Source of the DNA: Stereum hirsutum FP-91666 SS1
Lineage: Eukaryota; Basidiomycota; Agaricomycetes; Russulales; Stereaceae
Length of the DNA stretch: 64,000 bases
Assembly (NCBI RefSeq): GCF_000264905.1
Contig: NW_006763134.1
Span: 2,003,626 to 2,067,625 of the forward strand
Direction of reading: 5' to 3'
How positions within the stretch are numbered: position 1 is the first letter of the stretch; each line of letters begins with the position of its first letter. Below are positions 45,894-58,600 of this stretch, piece after piece. Both the position numbers and the translations under genes were made by a program. The notes under the pieces are model-generated. The model was not told the origin of the DNA, made no database searches, and saw only the letters and a program-made list of their open reading frames with translations.

Positions 45894-46657
45894 TGTGATT
45901 GTATGTAGGGTAGATAAAGATGGGTAGAGTGAGGGGTAGTCCTGGCTGCTGAAGCTGAAGAGGACGAGCACGCCTTACCAGATGTCTCGGTTTGTATAGG
46001 TAAATTTGAAACTTCTCAGTACCGGTGGTCCTGTCTTGCAGTGTTCACTATGCAGGCTGTCATACTATCTCAGAGTTATGTTTATTACTATGGAATTCCT
46101 TCTTATACAGTAGTATGGAGTATATACAGATATGCGAGCACATTGTCAGGCATTGAGAGACTCGAGGCGGCGTCGTCGAGACAAAGGCGGAGTCCGCGCT
46201 CGCGTGGCAAAGGCGTGTGGCGGACGGGAGCCGCGCGGCTGGGCGCGTCCAAGAAAGGAAGGCGGTTGGGTCGGCCGCGTTACCTCGGAACAGTGGGCAA
46301 ATTTGTTACTCACTGGATTACGGATGTGTTCTCGGTTTGGGTGAGAGCGAGACATAGCGTTGAGTTTGAACACTGTTTTTTTGGCAGCAGACAAATCGAG
46401 ACGAGGACAGATCTAGACGAGGACAGACGTGAGGGTAGTAGTAAAGAAGAACTTGGACCTTCACTCGCAGGCTCGTGCCAGCTCGTGTGTTCAAGTTCGG
46501 CAGGTGCCGGCCTCGTGACTCGGCTGGGAACTTTTGAATGTTCGCCGCGCTCGACATTTAGAGCTCGTCCCTCTACTCTATCACCTGCCTCGCACCGTGC
46601 AATCTGGTAGAACCTCTCCCGTTTCTGGCCGCTCGCAAATTCTTCGAAATAGTCGTT
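45894..46657. other. Intergenic region between MULE and kinase A
   Basis: It holds the second 135 bp repeat and the kinase promoter. The last about 60 bp before ATG 46658 resembles the sequence upstream of the other kinase (TCTC.CGTTT..GG.., then TCTTCGAAAT against CCTCGAAATT), so the duplication included promoter sequence. Confidence 0.5.
46151..46285 (+). repeat. 135 bp dispersed repeat, copy 2
   Basis: Same length as the 4001-4135 copy, opposite orientation, two mismatches seen by eye. It sits between the MULE transposase gene and kinase A. Confidence 0.85.
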
Positions 46658-47958
46658 ATGCCTACTATGGAGTACACCATTCACAAACCCGAAATTGGTA
46701 AAGGCGGCTTTGTGAGTTGGTTAATCCGAAGGAATATGATGACGGCTACTAATCTTTGGTCCATCATTCCAGAGCCGTGTTTTTCGTGGGACAGACATGG
46801 GGTGTGGTCGAGCCGTCGCTCTCAAGAAATCTCGTTGCTCGCTTGTCATAAAGAAGCCACATCTCCGGCATGAAAGCCGTATTCTCCAGCTTCTTCAATC
46901 CCACCCCGCCATACCCGCTATCTATGGATACGCCCACCTTCCTCACTTTGAATATCTGGCCATGGAGCTCCTTGGCGAAAGTGTCTCCGATTTGCAGCCG
47001 GATGGGACAAAGATTGCTCCCAAGACGGTAGTTTCCGTCGTGCTACAGACCGTGAGCGCGCTTTCGAGTCTTCAATTCGATTGTGATATGTTTCCGTTTG
47101 TCTGTATCTTCTTACACAGATGTCTGCACTTCAACACATCCACAAGCTGGGGATTGTGCACCGTGACATCAAGCAGGGAAATTTGATGTGCAGCCTCAAC
47201 GACCCCTCGAGGATTAAGCTCATCGATTTTGGCATTTCGCGGATGTTCTACGAGGGCGAGCCGAAGCGGCGTGACCCGGCGACCAAGGGATACAAAATGG
47301 TCGGAACTTTGGATTGGGCCAGCCTGAATGCGCACGATGGCATAGGTACGTGTATATTACAGTACTCTCTAGTCGATATCATACTGAAAGAGAATATTTG
47401 ATTATACACAGCACTTTCCGCACGCGATGACTTCGAATCACTAGCCCATGTTGCCCTCGATCTACTCCGGGGGGATCTCCCATGGGGCTATCGACCTTGG
47501 CTCGAACCTCGTAGGATTGCACAAGAAGAAGTGCGAGCCTCCAAGCGCAGTCACACGGCGGAATCCCTAGGAGCGGGATTTCCCCCTGAATTCTCCTCTC
47601 TACTCACTTACAGTCGATCGCTCCGATTCAATCAACTCCCAGACTACAGTCATCTTACAGCACTATTCCAAACTTTGGGTCAAAGGTTAGGACTCCGCCC
47701 GGACAGTGCACTCGACTGGTCCCCTCAGCCTTCGTCTCGACCACCGCGCGAGATTATGAGGTACTCCGGACCAGACGAAGATCCAGACGACGATGAGGGA
47801 GCTTATAGAGAGCCCAGCATGAGTTACATGGCGCCGGACTATGAGCTATGGGACACTCAACATACAGAGCGCGATTCGGATCTTACGCTGCCAATCGATG
47901 TAAGAGGATGGACCGCTTGGTCCCGACCATTGCGGATGTTCAGCCTCGTTGGTTTTGA
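46658..47958 (+). CDS. Casein-kinase-1-like protein kinase (copy A), frameshifted near the C-terminus
   Basis: Exon 1 MPTMEYTIHKPEIGKGGF begins the glycine-rich loop. Further exons give GRAVALKKSRCSLVIKK, HFEYLAMELLGESVSDLQPD, IHKLGIVHRDIKQGNLMC (catalytic loop), IKLIDFGISRMF (DFG) and GTLDWASLNAHDG, the CK1-type substitute for the APE motif. LAHVALDLLRGDLPWGYRPW follows. The tail YMAPDYELWDTQ matches the other copy until about 47.90 kb. There a one-base shift replaces the expected DVQPRWF end (stop 47956-47958 in the other frame) by a read-through that would run to 48.61 kb, antisense across the RING gene. CK1 kinases phosphorylate Ser/Thr on primed or acidic substrates; the target here is unknown. 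Confidence 0.75.
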
Positions 47959-48474
47959 CACGCTATTTCTATCTCTGGGCTGCGTCGAAGGGCGTGTATG
48001 TCGTAGACAAGTGTACAGTAGATATGTACATTCCAGATGTTGTATTGAGAGAAAGTATAACAGGGAGTTGATTGTCCATGAGTCGAATGAGGAGATGCAG
48101 GGTGGAGTGATGAGCACAATGGAAAATATACTACGACAGACACAGGCGATGATACACGGACAACGTATGCATGAGGGAAAGAAGGGCCGGCAGAATGAGA
48201 CATTGTACAAGAGTGTTCCAGAGAGACGTATCAACGTAAAGGACGGGGTACAACAGCAAGCGTACAAGACATACAAGAGAAGAAGAAAAGCACGAGCGAA
48301 GGCATTGACTACTACTACGAATTGGAACACAGAGAAACAAGACACGACCGGTTCTGCCCTGCAGAATACAAGTCAAGAAAAAAAGCACAAAGATTACACT
48401 CGGAGAGGAAGAGGACGAGTGAGGCTAATTGGCAGCTTGGACACCGCTAAAGAGTCGAAGGACAGAGAAACGAA

Positions 48475-51400
48475 TCACGCGAAGGGTAGCCTGCAAACCG
48501 GACACGTCCTGTTCCGCGCCAACCAGCGACTCAAGCATGTTTCATGGAACCTATCCCATAACCAAACTATATCAATTCCAATTCCAATTGCCGACACAGA
48601 AATCGGTTAGGGAAAGAAAAATAGACTCACGCATGCTTACACCCCGTACCCAACCCCGCATACTCCCCATCTCTAAACTGCGTCATACAAATCGTACACC
48701 TATCCACCGGCACGCCCAACAATTCCAACTTCAATTTGACCCGCCCGTCCTTCGTCACCCGTCGCCGAATGAGCTCGATGCGACCTATAGGCGGGCTGTG
48801 AGGCCGACGGGGAGGCTCGTTGCTGTTATTGGCGGGACCGATGATATCTTCGACGAGAAGGAGGTTCTATATATATCAGAATAAGGAGCAACAGAAGTGA
48901 GCCATAGGAAGAGAACGAGATTATGGAGAGACAACCTACATCGTAGTTATCACCAGCCCTCATGTTCCCTTCCTCGAGCCTCGAAATTAGAACGTCCAGA
49001 TCCGTATAATCAATATACGGCCTCGGCGAGGGTGGAGTACGCTGCGGCTGAGCTCCTCCTACGGCATTCGCCCCAGCAGCATGGACGTCGTATCTAGGTC
49101 CAAGAGAGGGCGAATTGACCATTGGAGAAGAGGTGCCAGTCGCAGAAGACACCTGAGATTCTGTGTATGACGATTGGGACTGATCCTGTCGCTGAGGGCG
49201 AGAAAAGTGGGCGGGATGATGAAGCTGGAACAGTTCTTCGACTTCGCCCTCGAGATCTCCGGGAGTTGACGGAAGAGGCGTCTCAGCTCCACTTCCACTT
49301 CCAATCGTGGATACAGAAGGCTGTGGGCTGAGCAATGGAGGGCGCGGTGGCAAAGGTGGTCGAGAGGGAGAAGAAGGCGTGTGAATGCCAAAACCATGAC
49401 TGGCATAATTGGGAGTTTGGTTGTGAGAAGGTGTGCGCGGAGGAGAGGGAGAGGGCGGTGGGATGAGAGGCTTCCAAGTCGACAACGGCGTCGCCATGAT
49501 CGTCGAATTCGTTCCTCCACCATCATCCTCATCGTCGTCCTCATCGTCGTCAAATGGTGACCTCTCTCCATCCTGTCCCGCAGATTCGCTCTTCACTCTC
49601 TCCAGAACCGCCTGTGCTTGTTCCCTCAGAGTCGAAGACGCGGTAACGAATTCTTCTCCATCCAACGACATCAAATCTACCTCATCCTCTTCAGGTTCGC
49701 CACCCTGGCTGGCATCCCCGTTCTCGTCGTCCATCCCGAGCTCCTTCCCATCGCTAATTCCCCTGAAATATTCCACCACCAACGGCGTCTGCGGAACATC
49801 CGCCGACGCACCAGGCGGAAGTGGAAGCGGCCTCCCAGAATAATGATGTTCTCTCGCCACGCCACCCGCACCATGGCCACCCATATCCTTCGCATCCGCC
49901 ACCTCGTATCCTCGCCTCTTCCCCGCAGCCTTCTCACTCTGGCTCTGGCTCTGAGTCTGAATCTGGGACGTTACCGGCTCCGTATCGCTCACAGAGGGCG
50001 TATGGTCGTAGAGATCGATTAACGAATCCGTGTCCGCAGAATCCCGGTTTCCTGATCTCCCCCTTAATTGGCTCGAAGGAACCTCCAGCGCCGAGAACAA
50101 TGACCCGTCATCGTCATCATCATCCTCCTCCTCCTCCTCTTCGTCTTCGTCGTTCTGACTTGGGGTCGCTGGGGATGGTGGTGCAGGCGGGTCAGAAAGC
50201 TCAGGCGCACTGATCGCTTTCTGTGCCAAAGGACTCGAGCTCGGAGGGGAGAACCGACGGATGGAAGAAGGTTTCTGGAACGTTACAGGCGGCGAGAATG
50301 AGAGGGTGGGGTCGAAGCTTTGGCTGTGTTTGTGGCCTAGAGAAAACGGATTTAATTGCGCTTGGACTTGTGGCTGGGACGGTGGGCGCGACTGCGACTG
50401 TGGGTATGGATGCGGGTGAATAGCAGAGAGAGTAGGGAACGGAACGGCCAGCGGGCCCTCCGCTTCATTCACTTGTCCCTCCATCCGACTCTTCTTCTCT
50501 TCCATCCCATCAGCGTCCTGATCCTGATCCACCTCCGCGCCGCGCGATTCCTTGGTAGGCGACACAGACCTCGACCTAGGCCGCAACGGCGAACTCCCAA
50601 TCACATAATTCCCGTGCCCATGTCCAGGTCCGTTCATCTCCCCACCATACCCATACCCGAACCCAAACCTCGGCACCCCCCCAACGCTATCGACCGAAAA
50701 CGCGCTCATAGGCGTACTAGGCGTCGACGTCCTCGGGGTCATATTCCCAGTCCCGGTCCCGGGCGTAGACGAGCGATAGTCTATGTACGTGACGCCGGAC
50801 CGGACAGATGAGGGCGATGAGGGGGAGAATTTAGAGTTAGAGTAGAGGCTTGCGGAAGGGGAGATTGGGGTTGTTGGGGTGTATGGGTAGGGACTTGTTG
50901 GGCTTGGGCTCCGGGACCTTGAGGGGTGAGGGGAGAAAGAGGGTTGAAGGGGATGAGCGTCTGCGGGAGTAGGAGTAGGAGGAGGAGATGTGGCAGTCCG
51001 AGCGGGTTGGTCTGGGGGCACCTTGACATCGCCCGGGAACTGTTTCGCGTCCTTCTCCATAGCAGTAGCAGCAGTCGGAACGCTCCTTGGTGATTCTGTT
51101 TTACCAACATCCCGGTTCGACTGTACTTGTCCTTGGGATGGAAGTGTAGCAGCAGCAGCTTGTTGCGTAGAAGACACTGGGGGCTTCTGCACCGAATTCC
51201 TGAACGAACGCGTAAAAGGCGAAGGTGAATACGGCAGACCAGGTTTCTGTTTCTGTTGCTGTTCCATCGTCGGCGTGGAAGTGGAGGGCGTAGTAGCCGC
51301 AGTAGACGTAGTGGGCGTCGCGGGCTCGTCTGTACTAGACGATACCGATACCGCCGTCGTCGGTGCTGTCGACGGCGATGTAGCGGTGGTGTTGGACGTG

Positions 51401-53245
51401 TCTGTATTAATACAGGGAGATGATGAGAGGGGAGCCATCTGGGGTTTCCTCCGTGGCGGTGGTGGAGGGGGAGGCGGTCGACGCGAAGATGGGGTGGTAG
51501 GCGAAGAAGGAGCAGGTGTAGGTACAGGTCTATCGAGCATCGAATGCCGTTTGTGAAGGTTCGAAGTACTGGCGACCGTGCGTGGCGTCGGTGCAGGGGC
51601 GAGCGTAACGGTCGAACGACCAGCCGGGTGAGAAGATTGGCCGAGATTGTAGAAGGCCGGAGCGGAAAATGACGATGACGAGAGAGCCGGGGCGGTTGGT
51701 GTAGCCGATGAGGACAAGGTGGATGATGGGGCGGGGGCGGAGTAGTTTGCGTATGATGTCCCGGGCGGATATTGTGAGATTGGCGTCGAGAGAATCGGAG
51801 ACGGCTCCGGCTCGTCCAATATTTCCCATGATTCGAGGGCCTCAGACGTTTCGGTACTCTGCGCCTTCTCTTTTTCCTTTTCCTTCCCTTTGTGTCCGAA
51901 GAGCTTGCGCGATATGAAGCTCTCGCCCGTGGGTGACTTGTTTCCGGGGCTACCTGGACGAGATAAGAATTGTTGTAGAGGAAGAGAAATTTGGGAGGCT
52001 GAGAAGGTGGGAGATGAAGGCGAAGACGAGGGATTTCTATGTTTTAACGAGCTACTGGCACCGCCTCCGGAGAACAGATGTAGTTTCTTCTTGAGAGGGC
52101 TTTCGCTATGTGTGGCACTTGTGGCACTCTCCTGTGTAACAGCGAAAGAGGACGAAGACTCTGCAGACGCGCCAGGACTCGACGGCGTAGACGCCGGGAC
52201 GTTATTCTCCGCAGAATCATCTCCGCTCGGACTTCGTGCAGCAGAGGGGGCGAGAGTAAGTTGAGAACGAGAGGCACCAAGGGTCCGCATGGACATGGCC
52301 GGTGTGGCGGTCGCAGTTCCTGCTCTTTCCACCTGTCGTTGTTTCTCTCGCCTGACACGCTCCTCGAGGGAGAACCCCATGACTCTGTCTCGCTCCCACT
52401 CATTGGCCTCGGGGCCTGTATCTTCTCTCGAGACGAGATCTACGTCTGGCTCTGAGGCTTCGTCCGACCCGGAATCGTACTCCGCTTCTGTGCTGAAACG
52501 GACATCTGGCTGCTCCGGATGGGATGGTCCCAATAGGTTGATTTGGCTTCTAGAACGAAGATGATTTGGTGTGGCTGCTGGAAGAGAAAGATCAAGCTGA
52601 CTGCGAGAGACGACGGGAGGAATGGTGACCGGGAGAGGTTGACTTCGATCGGAGTCGACCGATGATTGGCTGGGCTGGGGTGCAATGGAAGGTGGGACAG
52701 GCGAGGAGGTCGGAGATGGACAAGGGTGTGTGGGAGTGCTGGGCAAAGGGGAGGCAGGTGGCAGAGACAGATTCGAGGTGCTCGTACTCGCGGCAGACGC
52801 CATGGCCTCTGCGAACGAAGGCGGCGGATAGTCTGGGATGGCCACATCTAGACATGCGAGCAATCAGTTCACAAGTCACGAAAGTTAGTAATTTATTGCA
52901 CCCACCGCTTTCCAAGGGCGCTACATTGTTCGGCCTTTCCTCAGCACTACCCCTCCTCGCCACTCTCGACGGTCTATCTCTATCTGCCTGTGCTCGCCTA
53001 GTCGACCGCACAGGAGGCCCAATGTTGAACCGAGGCTCCTCGTTGCTTCGTCCGGCACGCTGAGATCTCGGCCGTGGGTTCGAAGACGACTTTGCCTTTT
53101 TCTCCTTCTCCTTTCGAACCCGGCCTGCATTGTCTGGCGGAATAAGCGTGACCTGGCCGTGGTGGCGAATTTCGTGTGTGAGATAGGGCGCGACGCGAAC
53201 TGCGCCAGATATACGCTGGTTATGATCTGAGGGCAGCATAGTCAT
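48475..53245 (-). CDS. Large low-complexity RING-H2 E3 ubiquitin ligase
   Basis: Exon 1 (52906-53245) starts MTMLPSDHNQRISGAVRVAP and is basic. Exon 2 (about 48953-52847) opens with DVAIPDYPPPSFAEAM, a PPxY-like segment, and then about 1,300 Ser/Pro/Thr-rich residues with poly-acidic and poly-proline runs. Exon 3 (to about 48635) encodes GVPVDRCTICMTQFRDGEYA and GTGCKHA, and exon 4 ends FHETCLSRWLARNRTCPVCR and LPFA-stop at 48475. The spacing C-x2-C-x15-C-x-H-x2-H-x2-C-x10-C-x2-C is a complete RING-H2, the E2-docking module of ubiquitin ligases. The PPxY-like start suggests pairing with WW-domain proteins, as in arrestin-like adaptors (inference). The splice inside the RING (GC|G for the Ala) is supported by the motif. 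Confidence 0.85.
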
Positions 53246-53785
53246 CGACGTTGAGGAGCAAGAGCGAGCAGGCCACAGGGCATGCTGCAGTCGTCCTGCA
53301 CAAGCATTTGACCGCCTGCCTTTTCCGGTCTTCCACCTGCGTCATGTCCGTTTCTCCGCTTATGGGCGCTTATTTGGGCCACACCCAAATGACAAAAATA
53401 AACATGGTCAAACAAAGAAGATAAGATAAGATCTTGGTTCCTCGACACATTTCTTTGTCCATGCGAAAAATCAACGGTCCTTTCAATGGAGGAGATGTTT
53501 CTTCAAGCACCTCCTGAGACCGAGCAATAGTCTCGATGGTCCACTCCAGCATCTCGTTTTTCGAGTCTCTCCTCTGCTCGTTTCATCTACGGCACTCTGC
53601 TTGCTTTGACTATGAATGCAATAATCACAGGCATGGCCAGAGTACAAATAATTGGACGTATTGCGCCTCACGTTCAATGTCGGGTCCATAACTTTGTTCA
53701 AAGAAAACGTAGGAGACAAGGTATGAAATCCACAAATAAACCGTAGGTAAAGCAAAAGCAGAACGAAAACGCCGCAAGGAATGAT

Positions 53786-55158
53786 TCAAAACCAGCGAGG
53801 CTGAACATCTTCAATAATCGGAATCAAAGCATCCATCCTCTCCTCCACATCCTCCGGCAACATAAGGTCCTCCTCGCACTCTGCACCCTGTGTATCCCAC
53901 AGCTCATAGTCCGGCGCCATATAGCTAGGCGTCCTCTGCGGCTCGCCGTCGTCGACCCATTCTTCGAACGGCCCGGAATACCTCTTAGTCTTGCGCGGTG
54001 GCCGAGAGTAAGGCTGGGGAGTCCAGTCGAGTGCACTGTCAGGGCGCAGTCCTAGCCTTTTACCCAAAGCCGTGAACAGCGCTGTGAGACGATCATAGTC
54101 CGGAAGTTGATTGAATGCGAGGGAACGGCTGTAAGTCAGTAAATACGCGAACTCGGGAGGAAATCCAGCTCCTAGACACTCCGCCGTGTGATTGCGTTTT
54201 GAAACAAAAATACCCTCTTGGGCAAGGTTTTCAGGTTCGAGCCACGGCCGATTGCTCCATGGGAGATCGCCTCGGAGTATGTTCAGAGCAACGTAGGCCA
54301 GCGATTCGAGGTCATCTCGTGCCGAAAGTGCTGTATAAATAATAGTAGAGTCATAGCCATGTAAGTAAGTATTCTCGTCAATTCGATGGCGTCGATGAAT
54401 AGGGACAGTTGTAGACTTTACGCACGCAGACCATTGTGAGCATTCAAGCTAGCAAATTGCAAAGTTCCGATTATCCTAGGAGGTCCCTCAGCGGCCGTGT
54501 CGGACTCATTTCTCCGAGGCTCGGTTTTGTAGAACATGCGCGCGAGTCCAAAATCGATGAGTTTGATCTTCGAGGGGTCGTCGAGCGTGCACATCAAGTT
54601 GCCCTGCTTTACGTCGCGGTGCATGATCCCCATCTTGTGTACATATTCAAGTGCTGATATCTGCGTTTCGCAGAACAGAAAAAAATAGACAGAATCAAAT
54701 AGAAAATGACACCACACAGAACATCACAATGCACACTCACAGTCTGCAGTACAACAGAAACAACCGTCTTAGGCGCAATCATAGTCCCGTCCGGCTGCAT
54801 TCTGGCAACGCTTGGCCCAAGGAGCTCCATGGCCAGATACTCAAAGTGTGGAAGATGGACGTATCCATAGATGATGGGTATGGCGGGGTGGCCCGGAGAC
54901 TGAAGAAGCTGAAGGATACGAGTTTCGTGCCGGAGATGTGGTTTCTTTATGATGAGCGAGCAGCGAGATTTCTTGAGAGCGATGGCGCGGCCGGAGTCCA
55001 TGTCTGTTGCAGGGAAAACACGGCTCTGTAACGATGCATGGTGAGCGAGGTACTTATTAGTATGTATGAGGTGTCATCGAGATATATTGGTTGAGCCTAC
55101 TCACATAGCCTCCTGTACCGAGTTGACTCTCCTGAATGTTGTACTTCGGTCCAGGCAT
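53786..55158 (-). CDS. Casein-kinase-1-like protein kinase (copy B)
   Basis: The start is MPGPKYNIQESQLGTGGY at 55158, with a donor in the glycine loop exactly as in copy A. Following exons: GRAIALKKSRCSLIIKK, HFEYLAMELLGPSVARMQPD, ISALEYVHKMGIMHRDVKQG then NLMC, IKLIDFGLARMF, GTLQFASLNAHNG, LAYVALNILRGDLPWSNRPW and a C-terminal tail YMAPDYELWDTQ, ending IIEDVQPRWF at 53786. All catalytic motifs are intact. It is the inverted paralogue of copy A with the same intron positions and is full length, so it is likely the functional copy. It is divergently arranged with the TPR-CHAT gene, with 464 bp between the two starts, a possible shared promoter. Confidence 0.87.
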
Positions 55159-55622
55159 AGTGATAATTTCGAGGAGTTTCCGTGCAGCCCGAAAACGAGA
55201 GATATTCAGGTAAGTACCTCACGTAGGATGCCAAAGTACCGACGAAGTAGAGGAACGAACTTGAAACGATAGGGTACAGGGCTAACGCGATACGGAATTA
55301 ACAAAGTGGGTACGAGCGCGCCGTCGAGAGTATCAAGTCCACCTTCCTATGAAATTGGTACAAAGGCGAGGGTTACAAGGCAAGTGTTTGCGAAACAGGC
55401 CAGGTGCCAGGGAATCATCCAAAAGCGGTGCCGTCGTTTGTGGTCCGGATGATGCCGTGTGATGGGTTCCAACTTCCCACGAAAGTAGCGCTCGCGGATG
55501 CGAGTCCGATGAGCCCGACTTGAAACTCTCCTTCCAGAGTTGCACTTTTACTGCTACCCTCACGTCCTTCCTCGTCTTGATTTATCTGCTGCCTAAGATA
55601 TCAGTGTTTAGACCTTAACGAT

Positions 55623-58600
55623 ATGTCTGGCTCTCACCCGAACCGAGAACATACACGTACTAAGCCGGTGAGTAGCGATTTCTTCATTGTTTTGTAGGTC
55701 TGTGAGTCACAACAACGGCTTGACACGTACAGGTATTTAATTCAGTGAGGTCCTTAAGCAGAAAGATTATGGATGGGTTTTCATCATCAAGACGAGGGCT
55801 CGCGGACAATCACTTGATGGACAGCATCCACGACCGCGCGATGACATCTTATGGTCGCTTTATCCAGACCAACGATATAATTGACCTCGAGCAGGCCATC
55901 TCTTTATATCGGGAGGAACTTTCCCTTCGTATATCGGAAGACTTCTCACGAGTAGTCAGTCTGGGCAAATTGGCAGATGCCCTTGGTGACCGCTTCGAGT
56001 TAAGTCGTGACTTGGCCAGCCTGGATGAAGTCTTGACTTACCGAAGGGAGGTCCTGCATCTCAGCTCTCTAGGCCATTGCAGCCGTGCCACTGCATTGAG
56101 TAAGCTGGCCGTTGATTTGCACACCCATTTTAACGAAGTCCTTGACCTTGATAGCCTGGACCAGGCGATCTCTATGCATAGAGAGGTATTGGACTCCTTC
56201 CACGAGAAGGATAACTATCGTGCTATAGGCCTTTATAATCTCGCAATAGCTCTGGCAGACCGTTTCGAACATCGCGGAGACCGCTCAGATCTCGAAGAGG
56301 CCATCAGTAGGAAAGTTTATCTATTCCTGTGACACGTCGAGCTCCTGACTGATCCGTTTGATTCATAGGCACCGTGAGGTTGCAACAATTCGCACGATCG
56401 GACATCCACGATATCCGCACGCTCTTCGCGCTCTCGGGGCCATTCTTTGGGTTCGTTGCGAACGATTCAACGGCCCTCGAGATATAAACGAGTCAATTCG
56501 TCTTCTGAGGGAGGCCCTGAGCCTGTTCTCAAACAGTTCCGGTATCGATCGGTTTAGAGCGCTTAATTCTCTGACCTGTGCCCTGATGCTACGCTTCCGT
56601 TACCACGGAAATATCGACGACGTCGACGAGTCTGTGGTACTATCCCAGCAGGCCTTAGTCCTCCTCCCAGAACGCCATATAGACCGGCCGGGCGCGCTGA
56701 ATCTTCATGCAGAGGCGCTCATTGCCCGCTTTCATGTTGCTAGCCAGCCCGAGGATTTATCTGAAGTCATAGAGTTCCACCGTGCCGCACTCGATCAACG
56801 ACCTGTTGGGCATACTTCGCGCGATATTAGCCTGAACAACTTGGCGATTGCCCTTCGTCTGCAATACGAACGCATGGCACCAGGTGATCGTCAGCCGTAC
56901 TTGCAGGAAGCGATTGAACTACAACAAGAGGCTCTGCACCTTCGACCTCCCGGAAACCCGGACAGAGAGTCTTCTGTCTCTAATCTTGCAGTCTTGGTCT
57001 TCCTCTCATTCGAAACGAGTGGAAAGTATGAACTTCTCGAACAGTGTCTCCTATTGGACCAAGAAGCTCTGTCATCGACCAGCGATATCCACCATCCGGA
57101 TCGCCCACAGGTACTCTGCCAATATTCACATCATTTACGCGCTCGCTTCCTCGAGCACGGGCAAGAGAATGACCTACGCGTTGCAATAGATATGTGTCGC
57201 GAGGCTATCGAACTCTCTCCGAGGGGCCATTCGAAACGTCCAATCTACCAGTACAATCTTTCCGTATTTCTGACCAGTCAGTTTCGTCTCTTCCGGAAGC
57301 AGGCCGATCTCGACGAGGTTATTGAGCTTCGTCGGGAGGTGCTGCGTGTTCTGCCACTGTTCCATGTCGAATACCCTAACTACCTTCGTGGTCTCGCTGA
57401 TTCACTCCATGTGCGGTATACACATGCTGGTGATCATCAGGACCTATATGTCTCTCTGGAACTCTACAAGCAGGCATTAGGTCGCTTGGCTCCGGAGCAC
57501 TCAGCTCGAGCCCATTTTTTGACGAACTTTGCCATTGCCAAATGCTCATTCTACCAGATATCGAAGAAAGCTGAGGAGCTTGCTGAAGCTATCGACTTTT
57601 TGCGAGAAGCATCCGACCTTTTTCGTGGACATGTCTTCCATCCAACATCAGTCATGAACCTCGCGAGTGTGTTATACACCGAGTACTTGCGCAAGGGGGC
57701 CAATGTCGAGGATCTCCACGAGTCTATCAGCCTCACTGACGGCCTTGTACGAGAACTACCTCATGATCATTCCCTTATGAACACTTTGCGCCATCTCTTG
57801 TCCATGTTATTGATTGCCCGTTTTGAGATCACCAGGGAACGTCGTGACTATCTCAGAGCTTTGGAGTTGCAGAAGGTATTGATTGCAGAAGTACCGACTG
57901 GAAGCGCGATGCGTGCAACAGTCATGGACACCATGGCAAGCCTCCACCTCGCTCGGGAATCAGATGCGGCCGACTTCACGTCCGGGCTACAACTCATAAA
58001 TGAATACTTACAAGATTCGGTGACGACTCCGCGTTTACGAGCTGAGATGGCCATACGTAGGTTGGCCGATGCCGAGTCCTGGATCGCGTCGCAGTTTGTC
58101 CTCTCTGCTGACCAAAGGGAGCAGCTTGTCACGGCTTACAAGCATGCCATCGGTCTCCTTCCTCAGATCGCGGCTTTCGACCTGGGTACGAGCGCGCAGC
58201 TTCTCGCCTTGAGGGAAACCTTGCAAGAGGACGATATTATCGCGTACGGTGCTAATCATCTGCTTGCCCTTGGTCGATCGGAGGAAGCTATCGAGATACT
58301 CGAAGCAGGCCGTGCAGTCATATGGACGCAGGCTCTTCGCCTCAGGACATCAGTTGACGATCTTGAGCTCGTCAACGCAGACCTTGCAGAGAAGCTTCGT
58401 TCTATAAGCCAACAATTGAAGGCACCTATTGGAGGAAGTCAGACCTTGTCCACAGACGACGCATCATCCATCTTGCCTGCTATGGATCAAGAGTACTACA
58501 GAACACAGGATGAGGCCCTGCGTAGTGACCGAGAGGCTGCACGGCGCCGTGATCTCAGTGCTTCGTTTTCCGCGACTTTGTCGGAAGCGCGCAGCATACC

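Noticed and set aside
46151..46285. tRNA-derived SINE or tRNA gene in the 135 bp repeat
   Set aside because: No cloverleaf, A-box/B-box pair or poly-A tail could be seen.
42150..46285. Terminal inverted repeats of the MULE element
   Set aside because: The 135 bp block near 46.2 kb has no visible reverse complement near 42 kb, so element ends cannot be assigned by eye.
49433..51556. Long plus-strand open frames opposite the RING gene
   Set aside because: They mirror the Ser/Pro-rich codons of the minus-strand exon; no domain, start context or splice chain supports them.
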